From the NCBI GenBank assembly GCA_002361175.1, contig DESG01000054.1, forward strand, positions 1 to 15,509: a stretch of 15,509 bases of DNA, in the 5' to 3' direction. A model generated the notes under the pieces. That model had not been told where the DNA came from. It searched no databases and worked only from the letters and a program-made list of their open reading frames with translations. The DNA is from Lachnoclostridium sp. UBA3320. GTDB lineage: Bacteria; Bacillota; Clostridia; Lachnospirales; Lachnospiraceae. Positions 1 to 7,583 of this stretch are shown in pieces (positions within the stretch are counted from its first letter, which is position 1; every line of letters begins with the position of its first letter). A program made the translations under genes and the position numbers.

Positions 1-13
1 AAAATGTGTTTAT

Positions 14-43
14 ATCATACATTCTAATTATAAAATTTGTCAA
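14..43 (-). promoter_or_regulatory. possible promoter reading out of the left edge
   Basis: On the minus strand, TTGACA (38-43) is followed after 18 nt by TATGAT (14-19), in an AT-rich gap downstream of the glycosyltransferase gene. It would drive a gene beyond position 1, which cannot be seen. I found no convincing intrinsic terminator between the glycosyltransferase stop codon and this site, so readthrough from the upstream operon remains possible. The -35 box is perfect but the spacing is one longer than ideal. Confidence 0.4.
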
Positions 44-82
44 TTAAAAAACTTTTAAATATTTATTATGAATAGTACACAA

Positions 83-1246
83 TTATCCACAATTATTAAT
101 ATCATCTACAAATTTTATAATACAGCGACATCTTTCTTCCCATGTTTCACTATTTTTATTTTTTGAAAAATTAGAAGCAATATTGTACAGTTTATGGATA
201 TCATTTAATGTATCTTTTAAAGCGTCTATACTTTCTTTAAGATTGTCTTTACTATATAACAACGTGTTATTTTTATAATTTTTTTCAATATAACCACATG
301 TATCAGTAAGAATAGCAGCTCCATTTAACATTGCATTAAAAAATCTGTCATGTGGTGTATCTGTAAAAAGTGGCTGCACATTTAAAATAACTTTTGAATC
401 TGATATTATATCTGGCAAGTTTTTATAGCTGCATTCTTGGTGTATTATAAGCCTGTCTTTACAATGACCATTGTACATATTCCACCTAGCACCTGCCACA
501 TGCAGCGCAAAACCCTCTAAAAGCAATGTTTGAACCACTTTATCACGTATATAATCTCTTATATATCTATCTATAAATCTTGCTTTATACATCTTAACTG
601 CAAAATGGTCATCTTTCCATAAAGTTATATTTTTTAATATTTCATGTATTGGAGACGTACCGCCTTCTAAAATTCTTTGCAATATCTGGTCTGCCAAGTT
701 TATATAACTTACATTAATTTCCTCCATCACCTGCCTGTAATAAGAAGGAGGTGTATAAGTTGCAGGAAAAAATATATGATACCTGCGTTTTTTAAACTGT
801 GTAAAACTGTCTTCCCATCTGCTATGTGAATTAATTCCTCCAAGTGGCACTACAGCGGTTTTTTTAATATGTGGATAATATTTGTCAATATATTCTTTGT
901 GATATTTATCAAGACATATAATATAATATCTTTTAAGTTTTATATCCAGATACTCATGTACATGCATTGGGTGGTCAACTATAAAGTTTATAAATGGCGC
1001 ATCTATACAGTCAAGATACTTTCCGTATTCACACTCTGCAAGTGGAAGTATAGAGTTTATATCAAGGATGGCATCAAATTTTTTGCCAATAAAACTTTCA
1101 AGCAAATCACTGTCTTTTTCAGGATTATTTATTGTACAGTGTACTACATCTACACCATACTTTCTTAATATGTCACATATCTTTAATAAAAATACATTGG
1201 ACGAATTATAACTTAATTTTCTGGTTTCAAGTATAAGGATTTTCAC
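83..1246 (-). CDS. glycosyltransferase, CgeB/group 1-like
   Basis: The 387-residue protein is probably a cytoplasmic GT-B glycosyltransferase that moves a sugar from a nucleotide donor to an unknown acceptor. The N-terminal half begins with a Rossmann-type strand (MKILILETRK) and contains FINFIVDHPMHVH near 85-97. A second Rossmann-like unit starts around 155 (FFPATYTPP), and the C-terminal part carries RFFNAMLNGAAILTD (301-315), which resembles the donor-binding segment of CgeB-like and group 1 transferases. No signal peptide or membrane helix is visible. It is the last gene of a six-gene operon. The start is GTG at 1246, only 5 nt after the stop of the protease gene, whose end carries the likely SD (GGGAAG). 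The acceptor is unknown; flagellin is one option because fliB is in the same operon. The family call rests on fold-level pattern, so the exact family is uncertain. Confidence 0.65.
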   Translation of the reverse strand: MKILILETRKLSYNSSNVFLLKICDILRKYGVDVVHCTINNPEKDSDLLESFIGKKFDAILDINSILPLAECEYGKYLDCIDAPFINFIVDHPMHVHEYLDIKLKRYYIICLDKYHKEYIDKYYPHIKKTAVVPLGGINSHSRWEDSFTQFKKRRYHIFFPATYTPPSYYRQVMEEINVSYINLADQILQRILEGGTSPIHEILKNITLWKDDHFAVKMYKARFIDRYIRDYIRDKVVQTLLLEGFALHVAGARWNMYNGHCKDRLIIHQECSYKNLPDIISDSKVILNVQPLFTDTPHDRFFNAMLNGAAILTDTCGYIEKNYKNNTLLYSKDNLKESIDALKDTLNDIHKLYNIASNFSKNKNSETWEERCRCIIKFVDDINNCG

Positions 1247-1251
1247 TAATG

Positions 1252-2127
1252 TTACTTCCCATCATTATTGTTATAGTCAGAATACTTTTTTCTAGCATAT
1301 TCCCAGTTTTTACTACTTACCGTTTTTGTTGTCTTCTTACTAGGCATATTTACATATATCTTACGTGCAAAGAAAGCAACTGCTATAGCATAAATCATTA
1401 TTATAACTTCTGTAACAGCAACTGAGGTAATCTCCTGCTGATATAATACCGCAAATATATCTATAATAGTGTGAAGTGCTATTGCAACAGCAAGAAAATA
1501 CTTTTTTTCTGCAACTTTTACTGCCTGAAATACAATAACTGACAATGCTACTTGCAAGATAATTGCTGAGATGCGTTCCACGCCTGCCCATATACAATCT
1601 ATTGCAGTAATATTTAAAAGAGATTCTATAAACTCTTTTAAGACATTTAAAGATTCTGTATCTGTAATTGATGCATACATCTCTTCTACTTGTCCTGCAT
1701 TAATAAGCTGTGCATACATAAAGTTTTGCACCATTGCAAAGCCAAGTACAGTTATACACTCAATACCGCCATGTCCAAGACCATATGAAATGGCATTTTC
1801 TCTCTCTTCATATTTTTTAAGAAATGTTTTAAATGCAATATAGCGTCCAGTTTCTTCAAATATGCCAGCCATAAGACCTGCGTATATTGCATAAACCCAT
1901 GTGTTGTTTTGTATAGTGCGAAGCACAAAGCCTCCAATTACTGTAATTAACACATTTGGAAGTGACTTTAATATAATGCCAAATATAATAAAAACCAGAA
2001 TGCCCGCAAGTGATGGCACAATGCTTGTCTTATTTCGTATCTTCCACAGAATTACAAGTGCAATAGGTATTATAAAGCTTAAAGCTGCCACTTCCATTAA
2101 AGCAGTTAAAACTGAATTTGAAACCAT
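1252..2127 (-). CDS. YhfC-family intramembrane glutamic protease-like protein
   Basis: The polytopic membrane protein of 291 residues has about seven or eight hydrophobic segments and matches the YhfC family (formerly DUF2324), proposed to be intramembrane proteases related to the CAAX/Abi group. The conserved residues are visible: EE at 91-92 followed by GRY, GLGHGGIE with His119 and Glu123, an ER pair near 184, and HTIID with His219 and Asp223. Active-site assignment follows family knowledge; activity and substrate are unknown. The longest frame begins at a TTG at 2139. I prefer ATG 2127, because that TTG lies inside GGAGG (2133-2137), an ideal SD for the ATG. The tail from about 260 is basic and polar (KKTTKTVSSK), probably cytoplasmic. 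It sits 26 nt after the TIM-barrel gene and 5 nt before the glycosyltransferase gene, so it is co-transcribed. Confidence 0.82.
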   Translation of the reverse strand: MVSNSVLTALMEVAALSFIIPIALVILWKIRNKTSIVPSLAGILVFIIFGIILKSLPNVLITVIGGFVLRTIQNNTWVYAIYAGLMAGIFEETGRYIAFKTFLKKYEERENAISYGLGHGGIECITVLGFAMVQNFMYAQLINAGQVEEMYASITDTESLNVLKEFIESLLNITAIDCIWAGVERISAIILQVALSVIVFQAVKVAEKKYFLAVAIALHTIIDIFAVLYQQEITSVAVTEVIIMIYAIAVAFFARKIYVNMPSKKTTKTVSSKNWEYARKKYSDYNNNDGK

Positions 2128-2153
2128 ATATTCCTCCAAATTTACATATGTTT

Positions 2154-2939
2154 CTATCCAAATGGATAGATTTTATTTTCCTGCATATATTCTACTGACG
2201 CTTTTAAATTTCCAAAATTTCTTACTTCGATAAGTATTGATGGCTCTTTGACAGATTCTTTGCAGCATCTGTCAAATTCTTTCCAGTCAAGAACTCCTGT
2301 ACCCACAGGATTATGTAAATCTTCATTGCCGTCATTGTCATTAATATGCAAATGTCTTAAATAAGGCTTTAATGTATCATACCAGAGTTTAGCAGGAGAA
2401 CCTGATATAAGTGCATGTGCAACATCAAGGCAGACCCCAAAACGTGGCTCGTCTGCCATTCTCTTTGCAAGTTCTGCAAGCATATATGGTTTATCATCAA
2501 ACATATTTTCAATATATATGCACTGGTCTTTATAGTCATAAAGTATCTGTCTCCAGTACTCTTCATTTCTGTCAATCCATGAGTTTATATATGATTTTAA
2601 CCTAAAATTAACAATATAATTAGTATGAAAAATTACTGCTTTAAGCCCCATTTTCACAGCTATATCCATACACTGGCGCACTCTAAAATCGCTAACTTCA
2701 AAAATTTTTGAATCTGCACTATTAACACATATATCAAGAAAAGCACCATGCATTGTATCTTCAGAACGGTCAGAACGCACTGACATATACTCTTTTATTA
2801 CCTTGTTTAATGAAAAACTATCATCTAAAAGATTTGGCATAAAAAATTCGTTATACTCAAATCCTGCATTATACTTTTCTGAAAATCGGAGAAATTTATC
2901 TATCTCTGGAATTGTTGGTATACAATATAGTTTCCCCAT
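2154..2939 (-). CDS. sugar phosphate isomerase/epimerase, AP endonuclease 2-like TIM barrel
   Basis: This 261-residue soluble protein has the xylose isomerase-like TIM-barrel pattern shared by sugar epimerases, hydroxypyruvate isomerases and endonuclease IV. The likely divalent metal ligands are recognisable: His65 in MHGAFLDIC, His105 in IFHTN, Glu144 in YIENMF, Asp172 and His175 in LDVAHA, His198 in LHINDND, His209 in LHNPVGTG and Glu238 in LIEVR. The LDVAHA, HINDNDG and G-x-G-x-LDW run is typical of sugar phosphate isomerase/epimerases rather than true endonuclease IV. The substrate cannot be read from the sequence. The ATG at 2939 shares one base with the stop codon of the cyclase gene (TAATG) and has a strong GGGGG-type SD within the cyclase's final codons, so translation is coupled. 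It may supply or recycle a sugar for the glycosyltransferase two genes downstream, but that is only inference. Confidence 0.78.
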   Translation of the reverse strand: MGKLYCIPTIPEIDKFLRFSEKYNAGFEYNEFFMPNLLDDSFSLNKVIKEYMSVRSDRSEDTMHGAFLDICVNSADSKIFEVSDFRVRQCMDIAVKMGLKAVIFHTNYIVNFRLKSYINSWIDRNEEYWRQILYDYKDQCIYIENMFDDKPYMLAELAKRMADEPRFGVCLDVAHALISGSPAKLWYDTLKPYLRHLHINDNDGNEDLHNPVGTGVLDWKEFDRCCKESVKEPSILIEVRNFGNLKASVEYMQENKIYPFG

Positions 2940-5101
2940 TATTTACCCCCTTTTGCTATTACTGATGTTTTTTGCTTTATACCCTCTCTTAGTTCACTTG
3001 GCGTTAAATCTTTTATAGTTGTTTGCAATTCATTTATACATTTTTCTTGAACTTTTTTAATTTCCTTTTTTCCTTCTTCATATTTTTCCTCTAATGATTT
3101 TTTCTCTTCTGTTTTCACACGTTTGACAGGTTCATATGCTTCTCTGATTCCATTTATTTCAAATGCAGTTACTCTCTTTTCTTTTCCTTTAAGGCTGTAT
3201 TCGCCTGCAAATGATATATCAATCCTGCCTCCAAGTCTTTTTGCAACTTCCGTGCTTATAAGTATCTGTCCTGGACCTGCCACACCTTCAAGACGTGAAG
3301 TCGTATTTACGGTGTCTCCTATTGCAGTGTATTCCATTCTATTCTGGCTTCCTATATTGCCTATAACAGCATCACCACAGTTTACACCTATGCCAAACTC
3401 TACTTCTTTGCCATATTTTTCAAGGCATTCTTGTTTAAGACTTGCAGCATTAGAAACAATATCCCATGCTGTACACACTGCTCTAAATACATAGTCTTCT
3501 TGGTCTGATGGTGAATTATATACTGCCATTGCCGCATCACCAATAAATTTATCAAGTGTACCTCCATTAGAAGCTACTGCATTGGCAACTATTGTAAGAT
3601 ATCTGTTAAGTATATCTACTACATGCTCTGGGGAAAGCTTTTCAGATAGTGGAGTAAATCCTCTGATATCCACAAAAAGTACTGCAATATCTTTCCTTGT
3701 ACCACCGATTGATGCATCTATTTTGCCATCTTTTTTTACAATTTCATCTACAACCTGTTCATCAACATATTTTTTAAATACTTTCTCCAGAGAATGCTTC
3801 TGTCTGCGTATTATAATATAGCTTGATACAAGATTTACTGCTGCAACAGTTATAATAAGCATTATAAGACGCAAAAGCGGAATATAGTAACCCCAGACAT
3901 TGAGAAGGCAGCTTGAAAGGATTTGCAAAACTATCAGTATTGCAGAATAGATAATAGTATTTATTCCACTGCTATGTGTTGTTGCTGTAAAGAAAAATAC
4001 AGTAAAAATCGCATACCACAGAAAAAGAAACCATTTTTGTACATAATATATTGTATTATTCTGTAATAATGCATTAATTATATTAGCTTGAAGTTCAATC
4101 TCATTTACCTGCGCTGCCCTACGATTTGGCACATAAAAAACATTGTCTGTTGTGTAGTCTCCAACAAGCACAATACTGTTATTAAATTCTTTTATATCTA
4201 TCTCTCCAGTAATTACATCATAAAATGAATAGATATCAAAATTGTTGTAATTTTGGGAATAATTTATTCCAAATTCATTAAAGTTTCCAACAACTGGAGT
4301 TTTATAGTCTTTGCCATTTTTATTCAGATACATCTGGTAAATTGCAAGTGCGAAACTATTATATTCAATACTATCATGGTTAATACTTGCAACCATATTT
4401 CTGACATAACCATCGTCATCTTTTTTACTAGTATTTATCACACCAGTTGTAACATAAGGAAGAAGGTCATCAAATGGGAAAAGTATGTCAGTTATTTCCT
4501 CGCCGCTAAGCGTATTAAGTGGGATATCTCTATGTTCTTTTGGTTTAGGTTCTTTTCTATCTATATCAATATTAGCTACTTTTTCTGCTGCTTTTGCAGA
4601 AATATTTACATCTCTGATAACAGATGCATAAGAATTACTCTGTGGAAATGCAATGTTTCCTATGTATTTTGCAACTTCTTTTTTCTTTATCTGTGCAATC
4701 GAACTCATACATATATTATCGTATTTACTACATGTTGCAGCCAGCGCATTATCGCCTTTAGTGTCCATCTTATTGTGATAGTCAAGTCCAAATGCAATGA
4801 CATCTGGTCTGTCACTGCTGCTGTTTAAAAATTCAATAAGTTTTGCAGTTGTATTGCGTGACCAGCTTGAAAAATTCCCAATTTTGTCAACTGTTTTGTT
4901 ATCAATGGCAATTATCTTTATATTTGAATCACTTTCTTTTTTCTCAACCAAAGACTGGTAAAACAAGTCACTTACCAAATAATCAAGTGTATTTAAAGGC
5001 TTAAAATATGTAAACAATGCTGACAGCATAACAAAGAAACATGAAGCTACTGAAAGATAAATCCTGCGCTCTTTTTTTGTGAGCTTTTTAAGACCTTTCA
5101 T
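2939..5101 (-). CDS. CHASE2-domain class III (IIIb) adenylate cyclase
   Basis: The 720-residue membrane enzyme is predicted to convert ATP to cAMP. It has an N-terminal helix (about 14-33), an extracytoplasmic CHASE2 sensor (about 40-350, including IKIIAIDNKT and SIVLVGDYTTDN), three membrane helices (about 357-373, 380-400, 405-431) and a cytoplasmic class III cyclase domain (about 468-650). Catalytic features are present: metal Asp478 in VDIRGFT and Asp522 in IGDAAMAVY, adenine-specifying Lys517 in LDKFIGD, and Asn599 and Arg603 in GDTVNTTSR. The second adenine-binding position, Asp in class IIIa, is Thr592 (YTAIGD), as in class IIIb enzymes, many of which respond to bicarbonate. The last 65 residues form a Lys/Glu-rich helical tail. 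The ATG at 5101 overlaps the fic gene by 14 nt and has an AGAAGGTG SD. No cAMP receptor is encoded in the window. Guanylate cyclase activity is less likely because Lys517 is retained. Confidence 0.9.
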   Translation of the reverse strand: MKGLKKLTKKERRIYLSVASCFFVMLSALFTYFKPLNTLDYLVSDLFYQSLVEKKESDSNIKIIAIDNKTVDKIGNFSSWSRNTTAKLIEFLNSSSDRPDVIAFGLDYHNKMDTKGDNALAATCSKYDNICMSSIAQIKKKEVAKYIGNIAFPQSNSYASVIRDVNISAKAAEKVANIDIDRKEPKPKEHRDIPLNTLSGEEITDILFPFDDLLPYVTTGVINTSKKDDDGYVRNMVASINHDSIEYNSFALAIYQMYLNKNGKDYKTPVVGNFNEFGINYSQNYNNFDIYSFYDVITGEIDIKEFNNSIVLVGDYTTDNVFYVPNRRAAQVNEIELQANIINALLQNNTIYYVQKWFLFLWYAIFTVFFFTATTHSSGINTIIYSAILIVLQILSSCLLNVWGYYIPLLRLIMLIITVAAVNLVSSYIIIRRQKHSLEKVFKKYVDEQVVDEIVKKDGKIDASIGGTRKDIAVLFVDIRGFTPLSEKLSPEHVVDILNRYLTIVANAVASNGGTLDKFIGDAAMAVYNSPSDQEDYVFRAVCTAWDIVSNAASLKQECLEKYGKEVEFGIGVNCGDAVIGNIGSQNRMEYTAIGDTVNTTSRLEGVAGPGQILISTEVAKRLGGRIDISFAGEYSLKGKEKRVTAFEINGIREAYEPVKRVKTEEKKSLEEKYEEGKKEIKKVQEKCINELQTTIKDLTPSELREGIKQKTSVIAKGGK

Positions 5102-5999
5102 TTAAAAACACCTTCTCCCACTCAGTATGCTTAACCACATATCTATTCTGTCCTTCAAGCACTTCATAGAGATTGTCGTAGACAGTTTTTAGAATATATT
5201 GTATAAATGGCGTAACATCATGGAATGAATTTTCACTGTTTTCAATCGCTTGGTAATATGCAGGAGCAGTCTCATTTATTGTCTTACTAAGTGTAAGCGC
5301 ACTGAAATTATTCAACCCTGACCTTATAAGGAAGTCAGAAGTTATAAGCCTTGCAATTCTGCCATTTCCATCACAGAAAGGATGCATATACACAAAATAA
5401 AAATGTATTATTGCAACCTTTATATATGGACATTCAATATTGTCATTATTATAAAAGTCAAAAAACTGTTTCATGCAATAATCAAGAAGTTCTACTTCTG
5501 GTGCTTGATGAGTGCCAACAGTGACAACACCTGTCCTAAATTTACTGCCTGACAGTCCTGGATTATCACATACGCCATCTGTAACTATCTCCCAAAGCTT
5601 TACAAGTGTATCAGTGTTTCTTTTATTTGTGATATTAAGAAACTTTACAGCTCGGTATGTATTAAGAATCATCTTGTCACCCTTTGATTCAGTTCTCTTC
5701 GCCCTGAAAATATCAAAAAGTTCATCAATAGTAGTGTCAGCTCCTTCTATACGGCAGCTATGAAACGATTCCTTTTCAATAGAAATATCTGTGTCAATAT
5801 CTGTTACTGATATATTATCATACATTTTATTAATATCATCAAGTAAGGACTTTGGTATAGCATCAGGACACCATGTAAGTGAATATCCAAAGGCATCTCT
5901 TATAGGAAGTACTTCAAGCTTTTCCTGTCTTTGTGCAAGTTTTTTTGATGCTGCATGATTTCCAAGCTTTGCGTCTCTTTCTAAAACCTTATAATCCAT
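5088..5999 (-). CDS. Fic family protein, class II (inhibitory helix N-terminal to Fic core)
   Basis: Fic enzymes transfer a nucleotide monophosphate, usually AMP from ATP, to hydroxyl side chains of target proteins. This 303-residue protein has the complete catalytic loop HPFCDGNGRIAR (206-217) with His206. N-terminal to it, at residues 81-86, is SCRIEG, which fits the S/T-x-x-x-E-G/N inhibitory motif that holds class II Fic proteins in an off state through a Glu (here Glu85). The enzyme is therefore probably intact and autoinhibited. A Fic N-terminal domain precedes the core. The C-terminus ends about 85 residues after the motif and I see no clear winged-helix domain. The ATG at 5999 has a good SD (GGAGG) and lies 19 nt after fliB. 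Its last 14 nt overlap the cyclase gene. The target is unknown. No small antitoxin partner is adjacent, which agrees with self-inhibition rather than a FicT/FicA pair. Confidence 0.9.
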   Translation of the reverse strand: MDYKVLERDAKLGNHAASKKLAQRQEKLEVLPIRDAFGYSLTWCPDAIPKSLLDDINKMYDNISVTDIDTDISIEKESFHSCRIEGADTTIDELFDIFRAKRTESKGDKMILNTYRAVKFLNITNKRNTDTLVKLWEIVTDGVCDNPGLSGSKFRTGVVTVGTHQAPEVELLDYCMKQFFDFYNNDNIECPYIKVAIIHFYFVYMHPFCDGNGRIARLITSDFLIRSGLNNFSALTLSKTINETAPAYYQAIENSENSFHDVTPFIQYILKTVYDNLYEVLEGQNRYVVKHTEWEKVFLNERS

Positions 6000-6018
6000 A
6001 ATATATTTCCTCCATATA

Positions 6019-7227
6019 TCATAAATAATTAAAATATGAACATATTTTTATAAGAATTTCAAGGGAAAACCTTGGATTTCTTTGCATAAGGCTATCCCAT
6101 TGTTCTAAGTTTTCGTCTGAATTTTCCACTTCACGTACAAACCAGTGCGCCATCTCAGTTAATGTATCTACTGAAAGCACCTTGTTGTCTTCAAGCCATC
6201 TCATAAACCACAATTCACGTATTAGCAAGGTATTAGCTACAGCCATCTTAATTTTTGCCAGTAAAAATCCATCATATGTTGCAGTACAACAGTAAAGATA
6301 TACAAAATAAAATAATAGCTGTTCAAGTTGTATATCGGTTATTTCTCTGTTAAACTCTTTCTGACAGATATTATATTCTTCATCTTCCATTTGGGTTCTT
6401 ATATTAATTATGCTGTTAAGATATGGCAGCCATGTGTTTTTTAAAGGCTCCATTGTACAAAGTGTAAAAATCATATCAGTAAGAGAACGTTTTACAAAGC
6501 CAGTCGTTATTTTATCTGTCATATGAATCGACATTTTGCTATATGTAGTTAAAGTTTTCTCTATATCTTTTTTTTCTACTGGAAGAAAGTCTGGATATGA
6601 TGAAAAAATTTTATTAATAAAGCTTTTTCTTAGCCTAGACTGCCTTTTATTAATATGCCTTTGTATATAATGTGATATGACAAGGATAAGCGCCATTCGT
6701 TTAAATATAGCAAATTGTCTATCTTGTACAATAGAAAGCATATTATCTCGTATATATGAAAGCTGTGCATATAGCGAATTGTCAAAATATCTGTCAAAAA
6801 AATCTATTTTATTATCTTTTTTTATCTGTATAGTGACATGGCTTTCTCGCATAAGCAGTTCTTTACATACAATAGGACACGTAATTGCAAGTGAACGCTC
6901 ACGTACATTATGGTATACTTCTTCATGTCTTGGATGAGTATGGCATGTATGGCACAGATAATTTTCACCAAGTTGTAAAACTATATCACATAAATTATCA
7001 TCATTAAGGAACTCGCAGCGATTCTCTTTGCCATGTGGCACTATATTGCCAGTTTTTTTGTCAATCTTTTTACGCATCCTGCGTCCAAGTTCTCCTTTAA
7101 CCTTATTATACTTTTTTAAAGTTTTTTTATCAACAGTTATCTGCCAAATATGGCAGCAGCTGTCAGGACACTTAACACCTCCTACACATCTGAAACTGTC
7201 AAAGTAATCAGGATAATAGTAATACAC
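6019..7227 (-). CDS. fliB: flagellin lysine-N-methylase, FliB family
   Basis: FliB proteins methylate surface lysines of flagellin. This 402-residue protein shows the cysteine-rich N-terminal signature: Cys14 and Cys20, then CC at 24-25 in PDSCCHIWQITVD, Cys71 in RCEFLNDDNLC with Cys80, and LCHTCHTHPRH with Cys92, Cys95 and Arg100, then Cys117 and Cys121. These cysteines are generally regarded as a metal or Fe-S binding site. The remaining 280 residues are helical and less conserved. The start is GTG at 7227 with an AAGGAGG SD at 7237-7243. It is the first gene of the six-gene operon and follows an AT-rich intergenic region and the terminator of copA. No flagellin or other flagellar gene lies in the window, so its partner must be elsewhere. 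The family call is firm; the flagellin substrate is inferred from the family. Confidence 0.82.
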   Translation of the reverse strand: MYYYYPDYFDSFRCVGGVKCPDSCCHIWQITVDKKTLKKYNKVKGELGRRMRKKIDKKTGNIVPHGKENRCEFLNDDNLCDIVLQLGENYLCHTCHTHPRHEEVYHNVRERSLAITCPIVCKELLMRESHVTIQIKKDNKIDFFDRYFDNSLYAQLSYIRDNMLSIVQDRQFAIFKRMALILVISHYIQRHINKRQSRLRKSFINKIFSSYPDFLPVEKKDIEKTLTTYSKMSIHMTDKITTGFVKRSLTDMIFTLCTMEPLKNTWLPYLNSIINIRTQMEDEEYNICQKEFNREITDIQLEQLLFYFVYLYCCTATYDGFLLAKIKMAVANTLLIRELWFMRWLEDNKVLSVDTLTEMAHWFVREVENSDENLEQWDSLMQRNPRFSLEILIKICSYFNYL

Positions 7228-7257
7228 TTTAAAATGCCTCCTTGCAATTTTTTGACC

Positions 7258-7296
7258 CTAGTATCATAGTATAACTTATTTTTTAAAAAATACTAG
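7258..7296. repeat. nested palindromes upstream of fliB
   Basis: A perfect 16-bp palindrome of T6A6 with TA flanks (7277-7292) sits inside a 7-bp inverted repeat, CTAGTAT (7258-7264) and ATACTAG (7290-7296). The element lies between the copA terminator and the fliB SD, where the operon promoter should be. A TATACT/TATGAT run on the minus strand (about 7262-7272) could be a -10 element, but I could not find a good -35 at 17 nt. It may be an operator or simply an AT-rich promoter region. Confidence 0.4.
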
Positions 7297-7313
7297 TCAT
7301 ATTTTTATACAAC

Positions 7314-7336
7314 AAAAAAGCAGGATATACCCTGCT
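7314..7336 (-). terminator. intrinsic terminator of csoR-copA
   Basis: Read on the minus strand, AGCAGG pairs with CCTGCT across a 6-nt loop (7319-7336), followed directly by six T residues (7314-7319). It begins about 40 nt after the copA stop codon and separates the copper operon from fliB. The stem's first arm is repeated upstream at 7360-7369. Confidence 0.8.
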
Positions 7337-7376
7337 GGCTATTAAAATTTGCCATATTGTATACCCTGCATAAGCC

Positions 7377-7583
7377 TTATTCAATGCTTACAACTTCATA
7401 TCCTGCATCAGTTACTGCTGCTTTAAGTGCATCATCCCCTGCATTGTCAGATGTTACTGTTGCACTCTTTCCCTCAAGGCTCATTACAACATCAGTAACT
7501 CCTGCTACTGCACGAAGTGCTTTTTCAACCCTTCCTGTACAGTGCTCACACATCATTCCTTCAATAATAATTTTCTTTGTCAT
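7377..7583 (-). CDS. possible stand-alone CopZ-like copper chaperone from an internal start
   Basis: Within copA, in the same frame, an ATG at 7583 (residue 802 of CopA) is preceded by AAAGGAAG with an 8-nt spacer. Translation from it would give a 68-residue protein that is exactly one heavy-metal-associated domain: a beta strand (KKIIIEGM), the Cu-binding MMCEHC loop, and an end at YEVVSIE. That is the normal size of a CopZ chaperone, which delivers Cu(I) to CopA and CsoR. The stretch before it (about residues 776-800) looks like a non-conserved linker. The sequence shows the SD, ATG and domain boundary coinciding. That a separate protein is made is inference; E. coli achieves the same outcome from copA by frameshifting. 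Confidence 0.5.
   Translation of the reverse strand: MTKKIIIEGMMCEHCTGRVEKALRAVAGVTDVVMSLEGKSATVTSDNAGDDALKAAVTDAGYEVVSIE

Noticed and set aside
83..91. Perfect DnaA box TTATCCACA in AT-rich sequence
   Set aside because: Single copy overlapping the glycosyltransferase stop codon, with no second good box and no dnaA or dnaN nearby; not evidence of an origin.
4253..4828. 191-codon plus-strand frame
   Set aside because: It is antisense to the cyclase gene, has no SD, and its translation (rich in Ile, Phe, Cys, Trp) is what antisense of an AT-rich gene gives.
5088..5999. Fic protein as the toxin of a two-gene toxin-antitoxin pair
   Set aside because: The inhibitory motif is within the protein itself and no small antitoxin gene precedes it; the upstream neighbour is the 402-residue fliB.
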